Positions 1-10,660 of a stretch of DNA of 64,000 nt are shown piece by piece. The DNA comes from Taxawa tesnikishii (nom. ined.) (taxonomy: Eukaryota > Ascomycota > Dothideomycetes > Dothideales). The stretch is from positions 434,001-498,000 of the forward strand of contig JAPDRO010000015.1 of NCBI GenBank assembly GCA_030247885.1. Reading direction: 5' to 3'. The notes under the pieces are model-generated. The model searched no databases and was not told where the DNA came from. It saw only the letters and a list, made by a program, of their open reading frames with translations. Each line of letters starts with the position of its first letter. Positions within the stretch are counted from its first letter, which is position 1. The translations under genes and the position numbers were made by a program.

Positions 1-886
1 CTCGGCTCCCTCTCCTCACGTCTCCTCACCTCACCCTTGCTATCTTTGCTGCTCCAACTGTTGTTAGCCGCTGTCACGGCTCCACCGCAATGGCCTGCAC
101 GGAATCTGGCTTGCAACACACCGGTCAGGGACTGTTTTACCTCGGTTGATCCGCTCGTCAGAAGAGCCGGGCTGCTTGCAACCAACCAGAATAGCCGCCG
201 AAGATTTCGACGCGCCAGGGCAAGCAAACAAACACACAGGAATAGGCCGAAACAGGCGCGTCGCCCACGATTGTCATCTTCGCTAACCCACATGACGTCC
301 AACGTGGTAGGCGCCGGCGGCCGGCAGACCACTGAAACGGTCATGGTTGATTTTCGACCTCTGCTCTGACGAAGCGCGCAATGGATGCTGCTTGCACAGT
401 CTCAGCCTTACGGCAGGTGGCACACAGAAATAGAAAACGACCGAGGTCGCATCGCACTAGCAGACAAAATGGCTGCTTGTTTCATGTGTCGCATCGTGTT
501 CGACTGGTCGGGCCCGTATTGACAGACCAGCCGTTCCTGCTTCCGTCTGTGGAAAGAGGCCCTGGGAAAGGTCTATAAGACTCTCCAGGCCGCCATCAGG
601 TGGCCTCGGGCTTTGTTTTCGCTGTCAGGCTCTTTTCACACTATCCCATTCTCAATCCCTTCTTCCTGTTTTCTTGTGTTCTTTCCTTGAGTCCCTCCTT
701 CCAATCTGGTCATTGGGGTTTCGTCTGTCTTCTTGACGCCCTTAATCGTTAATCTACCTTCTTTTGTCTTCGGCTGAACCCCGATCTTGCATGAGCTATC
801 CGTCCTATACTAGTCTTCTACATTCAATCCTTGAACTTTCCGTCTGCTGTTAAAGTATACACGACCGTTACGAAATAACGACTGAA
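1..886. other. Gene-free stretch; promoter/leader of the Myb-like gene
   Basis: No convincing coding exon was seen. From about 600 to 860 the plus strand is rich in C and T, the usual look of a fungal core promoter and 5' leader, and it leads into the ATG at 887. Confidence 0.4.
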
Positions 887-1764
887 ATGCCAAAAGAACA
901 GAAGGCCCCTGCTACCATGCACCGTGTGTCACCCATGGCGAGCAATTCTAGGCAAGCGCCTGCCACCGAACACCAGCCATCAACCCAGCGCAACGCTGCA
1001 GTCTGGAACGCCACAGATGATGAGACCCTTCTTTCAGCGAGAGCGTCTGGTCTCAACTGGCAGCCGATAGCGGTAAAGTACTTCCCCACCAAGACGGCGA
1101 ATGCATGCCGAAAACGGCACGAAAGACTTATGGAGCGCCGCAACGTTGAGGATTGGGATGGAGAAAAGCTCGAGCGGCTTGCCAGAGAGTATATGGAGTG
1201 CAGGAAGGAGATGTGGAGCATCCTTGCCGCTAGACTCGGAGAGCGATGGGCAGTCATTGAAGCCAAGGTAATTCCTTCGATAGGACGTCTAGAGTAGCAA
1301 TCGCTAACGCCCGCACAGTGCATGCAAAGGGGTCTCAAAACCTTCAGACCGCCGCACGCGCCGCACAGAAAAGGGCCACCGCGGACGAGGGCCGACCTGA
1401 GCGAGGTAATGAAGACCACAACTCGGACAGCGGCATCGGTTGTTCGGACGCTGAGATGGAGGCAGGCGATGCCAGCGGCCCCTCCTCTGCGGGACCACGA
1501 CTGCGACCACTTCAGCCCCTCATCCATGAGCAACAGCAACCGACTCAGAACGTACCGTCGCCCCTCAACCTGCCTCTGTACCAACCTCCGGTGCAGCAGT
1601 GGATGCGAGCACAGATGGCGCCAGGTCCTCCGCCAGAGCCTCCGTACAACGCTGTGCGTTCTCGGCGCGAACGAGAGCAGCACAGCCACTCGCCCACCCA
1701 TAGCCAGCGTGGATCAATCAGTATCCAATCTATGCTGTCGCCTGCTGAGGTTTCGCACGCTTGA
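887..1764 (+). CDS. Myb/SANT-like DNA-binding protein (apparent frameshift)
   Basis: The first exon (887-1267) starts with ATG and carries a Myb/SANT-like helix array at about residues 38-125, with tryptophans at W37, W57 and W109 and the run NACRKRHERLMERR, as in small fungal Myb-like proteins. An intron at 1268-1318 (GT donor, gctaac branch, CACAG) is well supported and in phase 0. The reading frame then stays right only for about seven codons. A compositionally normal tail rich in S, P and Q lies in the next frame and ends at 1764. One missing base in the A run 1337-1340 would turn the frame into G-L-K-N-L-Q and give about 275 residues. Function is inferred from the fold: probably a nuclear DNA-binding protein with unknown targets. 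Confidence 0.6.
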
Positions 1765-2689
1765 ACATTGACTTCGACGTGCGGCCAGGGTCCGTTTCAT
1801 GGCTGCTGCGCCGCGTGCTACCACCCTTGTCCACCACTCTTGTCCAGTGATGTTCGGAAGTGGACAGGTTTCGACCTGAGCTCACTTGAGCTTCGTCTTT
1901 GCTCTATTCGGGCTCCACTTCGGCCCCGCTTGAACTCTACTCGAGCTCCGCTTCGAGCTATACTCAACTTCGTTCGCTTCCGATTGTTAGTGGAGAAGTT
2001 CTTTACAATTATCGTTGGTAAGGGAGCAATCTGTCTGGATTCATTTGGGTTTGTTAGACATTACACTTGTACTATGTCATGATTCTTGTGCTCCTGCTGG
2101 CTGGCTGGAGGAGCGAGGGATGGCCCAGGCTGTACTACCACACGAACGTTTGATCAATCCCTTGCACCCCTTTAGTGATTACGAGTCAAAGGGGGGGCCT
2201 TGGCAGGTGTATCAAGAGAAATCAAGCAACCTTCTAAGATCGGCACTATTTTTTCCCCATATACGTCACCTTTTCCCGGGTTCAACTGCCCACGAGCCAT
2301 GCACACGCATTAGACGCGTACGCCTCAGCACTGTACACGCAACCAGCGGCCTCGCCTTTCTCCTCGCTGTTGCTCTGCTTGCTGTCATGGTATGAGCCAT
2401 TGGACCCGGCGATCCAGCATTCCAACCCATTCATGCAACCCTGCGTGTCCCCGCGGCTGAGGCTGAGTCTGTTACAAAGTCCGACCGGCCCCTTAAGCAG
2501 ACAGCTGTCGCATGCGCAAATAAACAACACCTGGCCTTCCCCGAGTCTGCGCACGCGACACAGTATCGTGTGTTCAGGTCCTCTGCGGTCGCCTCCTTCA
2601 CCTCCCGTCCCACGCCCTTCGGGTCGCCACACAATTGGTCACATATTGCGCATCGGGCGCGTGGTACTCCTCCCTCCTCTCTGTCAGCT
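1765..2689. other. Intergenic, with degenerate short repeats
   Basis: No complete gene was seen. About 1870-1990 holds an imperfect series of motifs like GAGCTCCGCTTCGAGCT. The segment 2433-2689 is open in two plus-strand frames that both read like mitochondrial presequence (rich in R, S, T and A), so it may be the undetected 5' part of the CDF transporter gene. Confidence 0.35.
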
Positions 2690-3961
2690 ATGGCGACGGG
2701 CACCGCTCTCAACTCCGCGCAGGCACGGGGTCATATTGGACACTCGCATGGCCATGGACATCATCACCACGACAACACCTATTTGACGAGCAAGAACAAG
2801 AACGACCCGGGTGTGCGCATAACGAGGATAGGACTATACGTAAATCTAGGCATGGCTATAGCGAAAGGCATCGGAGGCTATGCGTTCAACTCTCAAGCGT
2901 GCGCCTCACTGCTCCTGTCAAGTGAAACGAATCCCTATATCTGACCTTTCCGTAGACTCACAGCAGACGCGATACATTCCCTGACGGACCTGGTATCAGA
3001 TATCACAACACTAGCCACCATTTCCTACTCGCTGCGCCCGCCTACCACCCGCTTCCCATTCGGCTACGGCAAGATCGAGTCTCTAGGCTCCCTTGGAGTT
3101 TCCGGCTTCCTGCTGACTGGCGGCATCATGATCGGCCTGCAAGCCGTCATTGCTCTTGCGAACCAATTCTTCCCCGAACTCGCACACATCCTCTCTGAGC
3201 TCCTCGCTTTCGGGCATGGACACTCTCACTCTCATTCACACGGCGCTGAAGATTTTGGACCGAACATCAACGCAGCGTGGCTTGCGGCTGGAAGTATCGT
3301 GCTCAAGGAGTGGCTGTACCGGGCCACCATGAAGGTGGCACGGGAAAAGCGCAGTTCGCTGTTGGCTAGTAACGCGTACCATCATCGGGTAGATAGCCTG
3401 ACGGCGTTTGTAGCGCTGCTGACGATCAGCGCGAGTAACATCTTTAGCGGGGCACAGTGGCTGGATCCCATTGGTGGGTTGCTCATTTCTGGAATGGTCG
3501 TACAGGCAGGATATGGAAACACAAAAGCAGCGTTGTTGGAGATCGCGGACCAGGGAGTCGACGACGAAGTCAAGCAGCCGGTAGAAAAGGCCGTGAGAGA
3601 AGTTTTGGGGGATTTCGAGGGCATGAGCGATAAGGTTGAGGTGCAGGGTGTCAAGAGTGGACAGAACTTCTTGGTCGAGGTGGCCGTGAGTGCGCCAGAC
3701 TCGTGGACGTTGGGGCAGATGAAGGAGGTTGAGAACAGGATCCGAGAGAAGGTTGTGAAGAGTGTCAGGGGCACGAAGAGGGTTGCTGTCAAATTTGCGA
3801 ATACGACGGAGGAGCACCCCTTCGCCAGTGAGTTTGTGACCTCGGAGCAGGACTTGGAGGAGCACGGTCATGACCCTGAGCACGATCACGACCACAGCCA
3901 TGAGCACGAACACAAGTCTGGCAGCGATCAGACGAATGGCGATCTCACCAAGAGGAGGTAG
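2690..3961 (+). CDS. CDF-family metal transporter, MMT1/2-like
   Basis: Cation diffusion facilitator, expected to move divalent metal (iron or zinc) across a membrane. The closest family by sequence memory is the mitochondrial Mmt1/Mmt2 group, so location in mitochondria is inferred. Two exons, 2690-2898 and 2956-3961, joined by a 57-base intron (2899-2955), give 404 residues. The join restores the CDF helix with A-L-T-A-D-A-I-H-S-L-T-D-L, containing the HxxxD metal-site pattern; the second site is H-H-R-V-D-S-L-T (about 3382). Three histidine-rich tracts occur: near the N-terminus (about residues 17-29), in the mid loop (about 3215-3242) and at the C-terminus (about 3862-3915). ATG 2690 is the first usable start. 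Upstream codons stay open and look like a targeting peptide, so the true start may lie further 5'. Confidence 0.85.
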
Positions 3962-4389
3962 TATGAGAACAGTTCGGATGAACTCTCTGAAGACTGGACC
4001 TTGGGTCAGAAGCTGCTCGATTACCGATACAGGTCATCTCATCTGTGATGCATGGAGAGAGGATTTACATCAGGACTAGAAGAGGCATTAGAGGGTCCGT
4101 CGGGAGAAGCACACAGTGGCAGCTAAATTCGGTATGAGATTTGGTTCCCATCGTTCAGAAGTGACACCAACGGCATCGCATTCTTCTTCCGTATGCATGA
4201 GTATACAGAATAGGAAGATGTAGACGTGTGGTTTTGTGAGATATGGTGGGTTTGAGGGCTTGGCTTAGCCCTTTCCCTTTTCGGCAAACGACCCGCGTTA
4301 ATTGATGGCGCGTCAGACGCGTCAACTTCTACAAAGCTTCCGTCTTCAACAATCGCATCCAGCGACACACTTTTCACCATTATACAACC
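3962..4389. other. CDF-RFC4 intergenic region
   Basis: Holds the 3' end of the CDF gene and the promoter of RFC4, including the ACGCGT box listed separately. No coding exon was recognised. Confidence 0.5.
4317..4322. promoter_or_regulatory. ACGCGT (MCB/MBF-type) box upstream of RFC4
   Basis: A perfect MluI cell-cycle box lies 68 bases before the RFC4 ATG, with a second CGCGTCA motif just upstream at about 4309. MBF sites of this type drive G1/S expression of replication genes in yeasts. Its use here is inference. Confidence 0.5.
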
Positions 4390-5592
4390 ATGGCCGTAGC
4401 AGAGTCGTCATCCACCGCCGCCCGTAATGGCGCCAAAGCAAACACCGCCAGCGCTCCTGCGAACTACGAACTACCATGGTACCAATCTAAAGCCTCCGTC
4501 GCCCACTAGTGTTCCTGCTAACACCAACCTCAGGGTTGAGAAGTACCGGCCCGTCTTCCTGGACGACATAGTCGGTAACACCGAGACAATCGAGCGACTC
4601 AAAATCATCGCCAAAGACGGCAACATGCCGCACGTCATCATTTCCGGCATGCCAGGCATTGGCAAAACCACCTCCGTCCTCTGTCTCGCGCGGCAGCTGC
4701 TAGGCCCCGCATATAAAGAAGCCGTGCTGGAGCTCAACGCATCCGATGAGCGTGGTATCGATGTCGTACGGAACCGCATAAAGGGCTTCGCGCAGAAGAA
4801 GGTCACACTACCGGCCGGAAGACAGAAGATAGTCATATTGGACGAGGCGGACAGTATGACGAGCGGTGCGCAGCAGGCGCTCAGACGCACCATGGAGATC
4901 TATTCCGGCACGACGAGGTTCGCGTTCGCGTGCAACCAGAGCAACAAGATCATCGAACCGTTGCAGTCACGTTGCGCCATTCTGAGGTATGCGCGTCTGA
5001 CGGACGGACAGATTGTGAAGCGGCTGTTGCAGATTTGCAAGGCGGAGAATGTGGAATATAGCGATGATGGCATCGCGGCGTTGGTCTTCAGCGCCGAGGG
5101 TGACATGAGACAGGCGATCAACAATCTGCAGAGTACGGCGGCAGGATTTGGGTTCGTGGATGGCGATAATGTGTTCAGGGTCGTCGACAGTCCGCACCCG
5201 ATCAAGGTGCAGGCAATGATCAAGAGTTGTCAGGAGTGCAAAATCGATGAGGCGTTGGATGCCTTGAAGGAGTTGTGGTACGTCTACAATCTCTTGCTCT
5301 TGCCCATCGCATTATTGCAAGCACTCAAGGACGGCAGGCGAGCATCAGCTAATCCGGTAACCAATATAGGGATCTCGGCTACTCAACTCACGACATTGTC
5401 AGCACCATGTTCAAGGTCACCAAGACCATCCCTTCGCTCTCCGAACACGCAAAGCTGGAATTCATCAAGGAGATCGGTTTCACGCATATGCGTATCCTCG
5501 AGGGTGTGCAGACGTATCTGCAGCTGTCGGGCTGTATAGCCAAGCTCAGCAAGATTAACATGAAGCCGCAGCTGTTTGCCCTTCCGAAGTAG
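4390..5592 (+). CDS. RFC4: Replication factor C subunit 4 (human RFC2 orthologue)
   Basis: Subunit of the RFC clamp loader that opens and loads PCNA at primer-template junctions in the nucleus. Three exons (4390-4478, 4534-5277, 5370-5592) with introns of 55 and 92 bases encode 351 residues, close to human RFC2 (354). The N-terminal Y-E-L-P-W-V-E-K-Y-R-P block is created by the first splice. Walker A is GMPGIGKTT at about 68-76, Walker B is LDEAD, and the SRC arginine-finger motif reads QSRCA. The C-terminal collar domain carries H-M-R-I-L-E-G-V. All three exons join in frame with no indel. The start is the ATG in ACAACCATGG. Confidence 0.95.
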
Positions 5593-6595
5593 GAGGGAGT
5601 GTCCTCAGGGGGTAACTGGGTTGGTCGTTTTTTTTAAATTTATTTAGCGCGGCGTTGGGGGACGGAAAAGACGATGTGGTTCTGCGTCTTGCTCCGGGCA
5701 TGCTACATCTTGCAATGGAATGTCGAGCACGAGTGGTTTTTACCCGTCTAGTGAAGCCGTCTTTCGGCGAATGGAGAGGAGATTAACTACGAAGATAGAC
5801 ATTCATACAAGTATGTATACTGAAGTCATGACGATGATGCTAGCGCGGCATAGATGACAGGGCAGGTGTAAGTTGCAAGGCGCATATAGACGAGGTGAGC
5901 TGGCTGAGAAATGCAAGTGCGATACACAGGATGTGGGCAGATCAGCGTGACGGGCAAGCATGACTGCGTCCAAACGCGGTTGGTCTCTTGTATACCTCCC
6001 TTCCGGAAAGATCTTCACATCAGCGTAGATAACATACTATTTCACAGGATCAGCGCTGAACCCTATAAGTCCACTCACGTTATACGGCCCGCTCGGGATT
6101 TGAGGCTCTCGGTGCAACACGCAACTTATCTTCGAGGACAAAAGACAACGTTACGATTATCCTGCATTCCTATCCAATTGAGACATGGCAGTGTGATTGA
6201 AATATAATTATCTGGATATCGTAAAACAGAAACGCTGTTAGCATGGTCAACATTGGACGTCGACAGGTGGAGGTAAAGAAAAAGGCAGAAGTGACACTCG
6301 AACGCCTCTAACGTCAATCATATAGACCACACCTCCGTCGTCGTGCAGCCTGGGGAATCAAAATAGAAGATAAAGCAATCGAAAACAAGGAAAGTAGCCG
6401 ACAAAAGGGAGAGAACATTGGACACCTTCGTGCTTGGCTGTTCAGTTCTTCGCTGAGTGTGAGAGCCAGGCGGGGTTCCCATTGCTAGTAGTCGCCGCCT
6501 ACCTCCTAATGAGCAACGCCATCGCCATGAGAGTCACGCCGAGAGAGGATGCCGTTGGCGAGATCGAGGCCAGAAAGACGGTAGTCCGAGGAATT
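5593..6595. other. Convergent 3' region between RFC4 and CBF1
   Basis: About 1 kb between two 3' ends. It contains a T-run (about 5629-5643) and AT-rich segments fitting 3' UTRs and poly(A) signals. No coding exon was recognised. Confidence 0.4.
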
Positions 6596-7553
6596 CTATT
6601 CCTCGTCTTCAGCCTCCAGCTCCTTCCATTGCTCTTCTGTGGGATCAGAAATTCCGGCACGCTTGGCCAGCTTCTTCCACACGTTCTTCTCATTATATGC
6701 CCTTGCCAGCTCGGTCTTGAGCTTGTCGCAACTGCTAGACAGTTCGGCGATGGCTTGTTCTGTGAGGAGCTTCTCGAGCGTCCACTTCTCGATGTTCTGC
6801 GATTCGTTCTCCTTGAGCTGGGTAATGAACTGAACTGCCCGTGCGAGGATGCTGCCTTTGTTCTTTTCGCAGCCGGGTACAATCTTTGCGAGCTCGTTAA
6901 TTCCCTCGTTGATAGTCTCTCGGCGGCGGCGTTCCACTACAAGGCCACATTAGAGCTGATTTTCTCGCAAGCCCAGCTGATCACGAACCTTCTTTGTGGT
7001 TGTCCCTCCGTACCTTATGCCACTCTTCAGATCCCACAGCGGGCTTGGGACCTGATGATGTGCCTGTAGGCGACGCTTCGTGGGGTTGTTGTGGGGTTTG
7101 CGGCTGCTGCGCTTGCTGGCCCTCTTTCAGTGGTTCGAGGTTGGGTAGGTCTGGGTAGATGGTCGGTTGGTGCGCTACTGGGTTACCACTGCCCATATCG
7201 AACGAACCGCCTGATGGCCGAGGGTCACCTTCTGTACCATGCTGCTGAAGAAACGCGTCCGTTGTAGATTGCGGTACTTGCATGGAGTATTGGTGCAACG
7301 CTGCAGTCGCCGTATCGGTTGCGCTCTGGCCGTTAGGATTTCCCGCATCATGGTTGGCGTGGTCGTTTCCCGTGTTGTTGTGCTGTGTGAGCATTTCTGC
7401 AAATTGATTGTCGTCTCCCATAGCGTGGTAGTCAAAGTCGTGCGCGGCGTGAGGACCAGGCGAAGGGTGTGTAAAGCCAGGCGCACTACGGTTTTCTGGT
7501 TCACTGTGATCCAGCGACTCCCTCTTGCGTTTAGCTGACATAACGGCCGCCAT
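6596..7553 (-). CDS. CBF1: Cbf1-like bHLH transcription factor
   Basis: Basic helix-loop-helix protein expected to bind CACGTG (CDEI-type) sites at sulfur-metabolism promoters, and at centromeres in yeasts. Exon 1 is 7553-6989 and exon 2 is 6936-6596, with a 52-base intron between; the product is 301 residues. The splice creates the basic region R-R-D-N-H-K-E-V-E-R-R-R-R-E-T. The conserved E and R residues contact the E-box in this family. Helix 1, the K-N-K-G-S-I-L-A loop/helix 2 and a leucine-zipper-like coiled coil follow. The N-terminal half is low-complexity (Q, P, H, N). A second in-frame ATG at 7541 is also possible. The frame is intact. Confidence 0.9.
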
Positions 7554-8856
7554 GGTTTGTTGTGCTCTGAAGTATGAAGGCGCGGTTCTTCACAGATAGG
7601 CACGGAGTCGCGACTCCTTCTGACAAAGAACGACAAGCGTAGAATGCGCGTGCGAACGCTACTTGACCAACTGCTGACACCTGCTGCCTGTGTAGAAAGT
7701 CGAGGTTTCAGGTGGGGTTTCGTGCGAGTGAGTGATGTATCTGGAGTGTCCGACGCGAGAGTTGGCGGTGTTAAGGCTACGCTTTCGACGAAACCTTCGA
7801 CTACCATGTCAGCATGCGTGTCAACAAGTGTCGCGGCGTGTGTTGCATATCGACGAAAACGCGTGAGCGAGCGGCAGCTGCACTGCGACTGCTACTGCGA
7901 CTGCGACTGCGACTGCGGCTGCGACTGCGACTGCGACTGCGACTGCGACTGCTACAGCCTGTAAAGCTGCGCCATACAGCGCGATGCGCATGTTGTTGGG
8001 CATGGCCGGGCGACAGCGTCGAGCAGGAACAGGTCGCATCGACAGCGACGATGCGGGTGCGAAGAGGCATCTGGCTTGATTGTGCGGTGGTCGCACTGTG
8101 GTCAAGACAGTAATGGAGACTTACTTAGTACAAGCTGAGGTCCCTCAATGTCGCGAGGTCACGGGATGGGAGATCACGAGGAGGCGGTAGTCGTGAAGTC
8201 GATGTTCAGCCAAGGCCGCGGTTGGCGAGAACGGCGGGCGCGACTGCAAAGACAGATATGGCGTTGGAATCGTCAACAGCGATAACGACAATTGCGCGCT
8301 CTGCGATTTTAATACAGTTCGACGCGTGGGTTGGGATAGATGTACATGTGATGCCTCTGGTAGAAGGCAGGTGATCAGCTTGGGACACAAGGCGCAATGG
8401 GCATTGGCGGGGGCGCGGTTAAGGAGGGCGGCGACGTAACGGACTTGGCGGAGATTCAGCTTTCAACCCAACTATAGCACAGGCTGCGTCTCTCGTTAGA
8501 TGTTCAGAGGAAAAGTGCAGGGTTAATGTTTTGAAAGGTAGGATGATCAAGGCAAGCCGGTAACCCGGTAACTCGTTCTAGAAGATCTAGTCTGGTTCGA
8601 CAGACGGTTTATAACCATCAAAGGACTCCGGTGTGTGCGTCGTCCTCCCTGTTTATGCCCCCACCGGCCGCGGTAACTGCCTACTATCCAATCATCTGCC
8701 GGGAGTAAGGACGGTGCACTTCTGCTTCTGTTGTCTCTCTCCGGACCGACGTCCACCGCTCTTAACCAATATCTTTGCTATATCATCATTATTGTTAAAC
8801 GGTAATCTCATCGGAAACAAGGAGTCAGTCGTCTGATTCTGCACCTAGACAATCAA
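7554..8856. other. CBF1 upstream region
   Basis: No gene was recognised. The stretch contains the hexanucleotide repeat at 7881-7955; several long open frames there are a by-product of that repeat. CBF1's promoter should lie at the left end. Confidence 0.4.
7881..7955. repeat. (TGCGAC)n hexanucleotide microsatellite
   Basis: About 12 copies of TGCGAC with a few substitutions. Because the unit is six bases long and has no stop in any frame, all six frames are open across it (Cys-Asp, Arg-Leu, Ala-Val and Arg-Ser dipeptide repeats). Confidence 0.9.
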
Positions 8857-8943
8857 GCCCCTTTAGCTCAGTTGGTAGAGCGCGACACTAGTATCCAGTA
8901 TCCACTAGACTGCAAAATGTCGAGGTCGATCGGTCAGGGGGCA
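8857..8943 (+). tRNA. tRNA-Thr(AGT) with intron; T-arm truncated, probably non-functional
   Basis: The acceptor stem GCCCCTT pairs with AGGGGGC (one G-T pair), followed by discriminator A. The D-arm is intact (box A TAGCTCAGTTGG). The anticodon stem CGACA/TGTCG encloses the loop CTAGTAA after removal of a 23-base intron (8894-8916) at the usual site, one base 3' of the anticodon. Intron bases ACTAG can pair with CTAGT around the anticodon, as in real pre-tRNAs. Between the anticodon stem and the acceptor only 13 bases remain (AGGTCGATCGGTC) where about 22 are expected. The T-loop, and with it box B, is missing about 9 bases. A TTTT terminator follows at 8945-8948. Confidence 0.75.
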
Positions 8944-9278
8944 CTTTTCGCAGGTTGATTACCGTCGGAGCATGTATACGAACTAGTGCTACTATCGCCT
9001 CTCACCTTTTGCCAGCAGAAAGTTGATAGGGCAGCTTCATTGTTGCAAAAGAGGGAGCGCTGCGGAGATTCGGACCAAGGGCAACTTTGCTTGTGATCGA
9101 CGTTGACATCAACGCCCCAAAGGACTTATATAACATGGACAGGAGGTAGACTACTGAGAACACTGTGTTAATTGTGGGATAGCGGCATTGATTAGACAGG
9201 CTATCTGCTGTATCAGAACTCTCCTTTGTCGCCACAAACTCCTCTCTCGATTTGGCTGTTTAGTTGTATGTGCTACCA
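8944..9278. other. tRNA to epoxide hydrolase spacer
   Basis: Contains the Pol III T-run and presumably the promoter of the epoxide hydrolase gene. Nothing else was recognised. Confidence 0.4.
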
Positions 9279-10660
9279 ATGTCATCTCTTTCCGATGTTA
9301 GACCCTTCAAGGTCGACATCCCTAAAGACGAGGTTGATCGTCTCTTCCGCAAGGCCAAGGACACCCGCCTACCGAAAAGGGAGATTGTCCCTGAGGCTGG
9401 GACGGACTATGGTACGTTTCGCACGCAGTGGACAAAGAGCGCATCCTAAACTTCTCAGGCCCATCCCTCCAATGGGCCACCGACCTCCATAGAATGTGGA
9501 CAACCGAATTCGACTGGTACGCTGCCCAAGAGCAAATCAACCAGTGGCCACATTTTGTAGCGGCTGTCGAGGATCTGGACGTCCATTTCGTCCACGCTCG
9601 CGCCAAATCCGATAAAGCCATCCCCATCTTGCTCGTGCATGGCTGGCCGGGGAGTATTCACGAGTTCTCGCGCGTCATCACGCCTCTATCTCAGCCTTCC
9701 AGTGCTTCAGATCCAGCTTTCCACGTCGTCGTGCCTTCACTGCCCGGCTTCGCTTGGTCATCATGGCCGCCGAAAGCGGGCTGGACACTGCAGGATACGG
9801 CGCGCATACTTGACAAGCTGATGAAGAAGCTCGGTCACGAGACGTATGTCGTGCAGTGTGGCGACTGGGGCCACTTTATTGGTAGGGAGCTGGGCACCAA
9901 GTACACTGATTCCTGCCGTGCGGTGCACTTCAATTTCGCGCCGAGCCCGTTGCCGGAGGGCATTGAGTTGACGGAGAGGGAAAGGAAGGTGCAAGAGAGG
10001 GTGGACGACTGGCTGCAGAATCATATCGGGTATGCTGTGTGCATGCGGACGAGGGTGAGTTGGCTTCCAGCCCTCGTGATGCGACCAAGCGGCTGACGTG
10101 CTCATGTGCGAAGCCGCAAACTATAGGTATCGCACTGAACGATAATCCCGTTGGGTGAGTGGTCCCACTGTCCTTTTTGACATACCACAGATAATGATTT
10201 TCCCTCGGAATCATGATGTGGGTAGGAGAAAAGTACGCCGAAGCCGCAGAACCAGAAAAGCAGCGGCAAGCGAGCTGGAAAGAGGCCATCCTGACCACAG
10301 TGTGCATCTACCACTTCACCGGCTGCATTATGCCGTCCATGCTCTGCTACTACGAGAACATAACCCACGACAAGTTCGCGAAATTCAATCTAGAGAATAA
10401 GGTCACCGTGCCCATGGCTTACACTTCGCACTTCTGGGACACGGAGCCGTCCACCCGACGCGCAGTCGAGAGGACGGGTAACCTGGTTTTTACAAAGGTG
10501 AACAGAAAGGCCTGCTGAAGGCATCAAGCGGCTGACAGGTGCAATAGAACGTGACGATGGAGGTCACTTTGCGGCGCTGGAGTGCCCGAACGAGTTCGTG
10601 ACCGACTGTCGAGAGTTCTTTGGAGAACATTATAAGCCGTCGTGGTTGCAAGTGACGTGA
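9279..10660 (+). CDS. Epoxide hydrolase (alpha/beta hydrolase), possibly broken
   Basis: Member of the microsomal-type epoxide hydrolase family, which converts epoxides to diols. The first exon and exon 2 carry the EHN domain (F-K-V-D-I-P near the start, then G-P-S-L-Q-W-A-T-D-L-H-R-M-W). Exon 2 holds the oxyanion motif HGWPGS and nucleophile motif C-G-D-W-G. Exons fit at 9279-9411, 9459-10054 and 10114-10154, then about 10209-10497 and 10548-10660, for about 390 residues. Two faults are visible. The expected acceptor before 10209 reads GG instead of AG. The T run 10487-10491 needs one more T for V-F-Y-K-E-R-D-D-G-G-H-F, which supplies the catalytic His region. It may be a pseudogene or carry base-call errors. 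Confidence 0.75.

Noticed and set aside
868-1701. 277-codon minus-strand open frame
   Set aside because: Antisense to the Myb-like gene and without recognisable domains.
6434-7069. 211-codon plus-strand open frame
   Set aside because: Antisense to CBF1.
8857-8943. tRNA-Cys(GCA) reading using ACTGCAAA
   Set aside because: The anticodon stem would not pair. The Thr reading gives a five-pair stem, an intron at the canonical place and intron-anticodon pairing.
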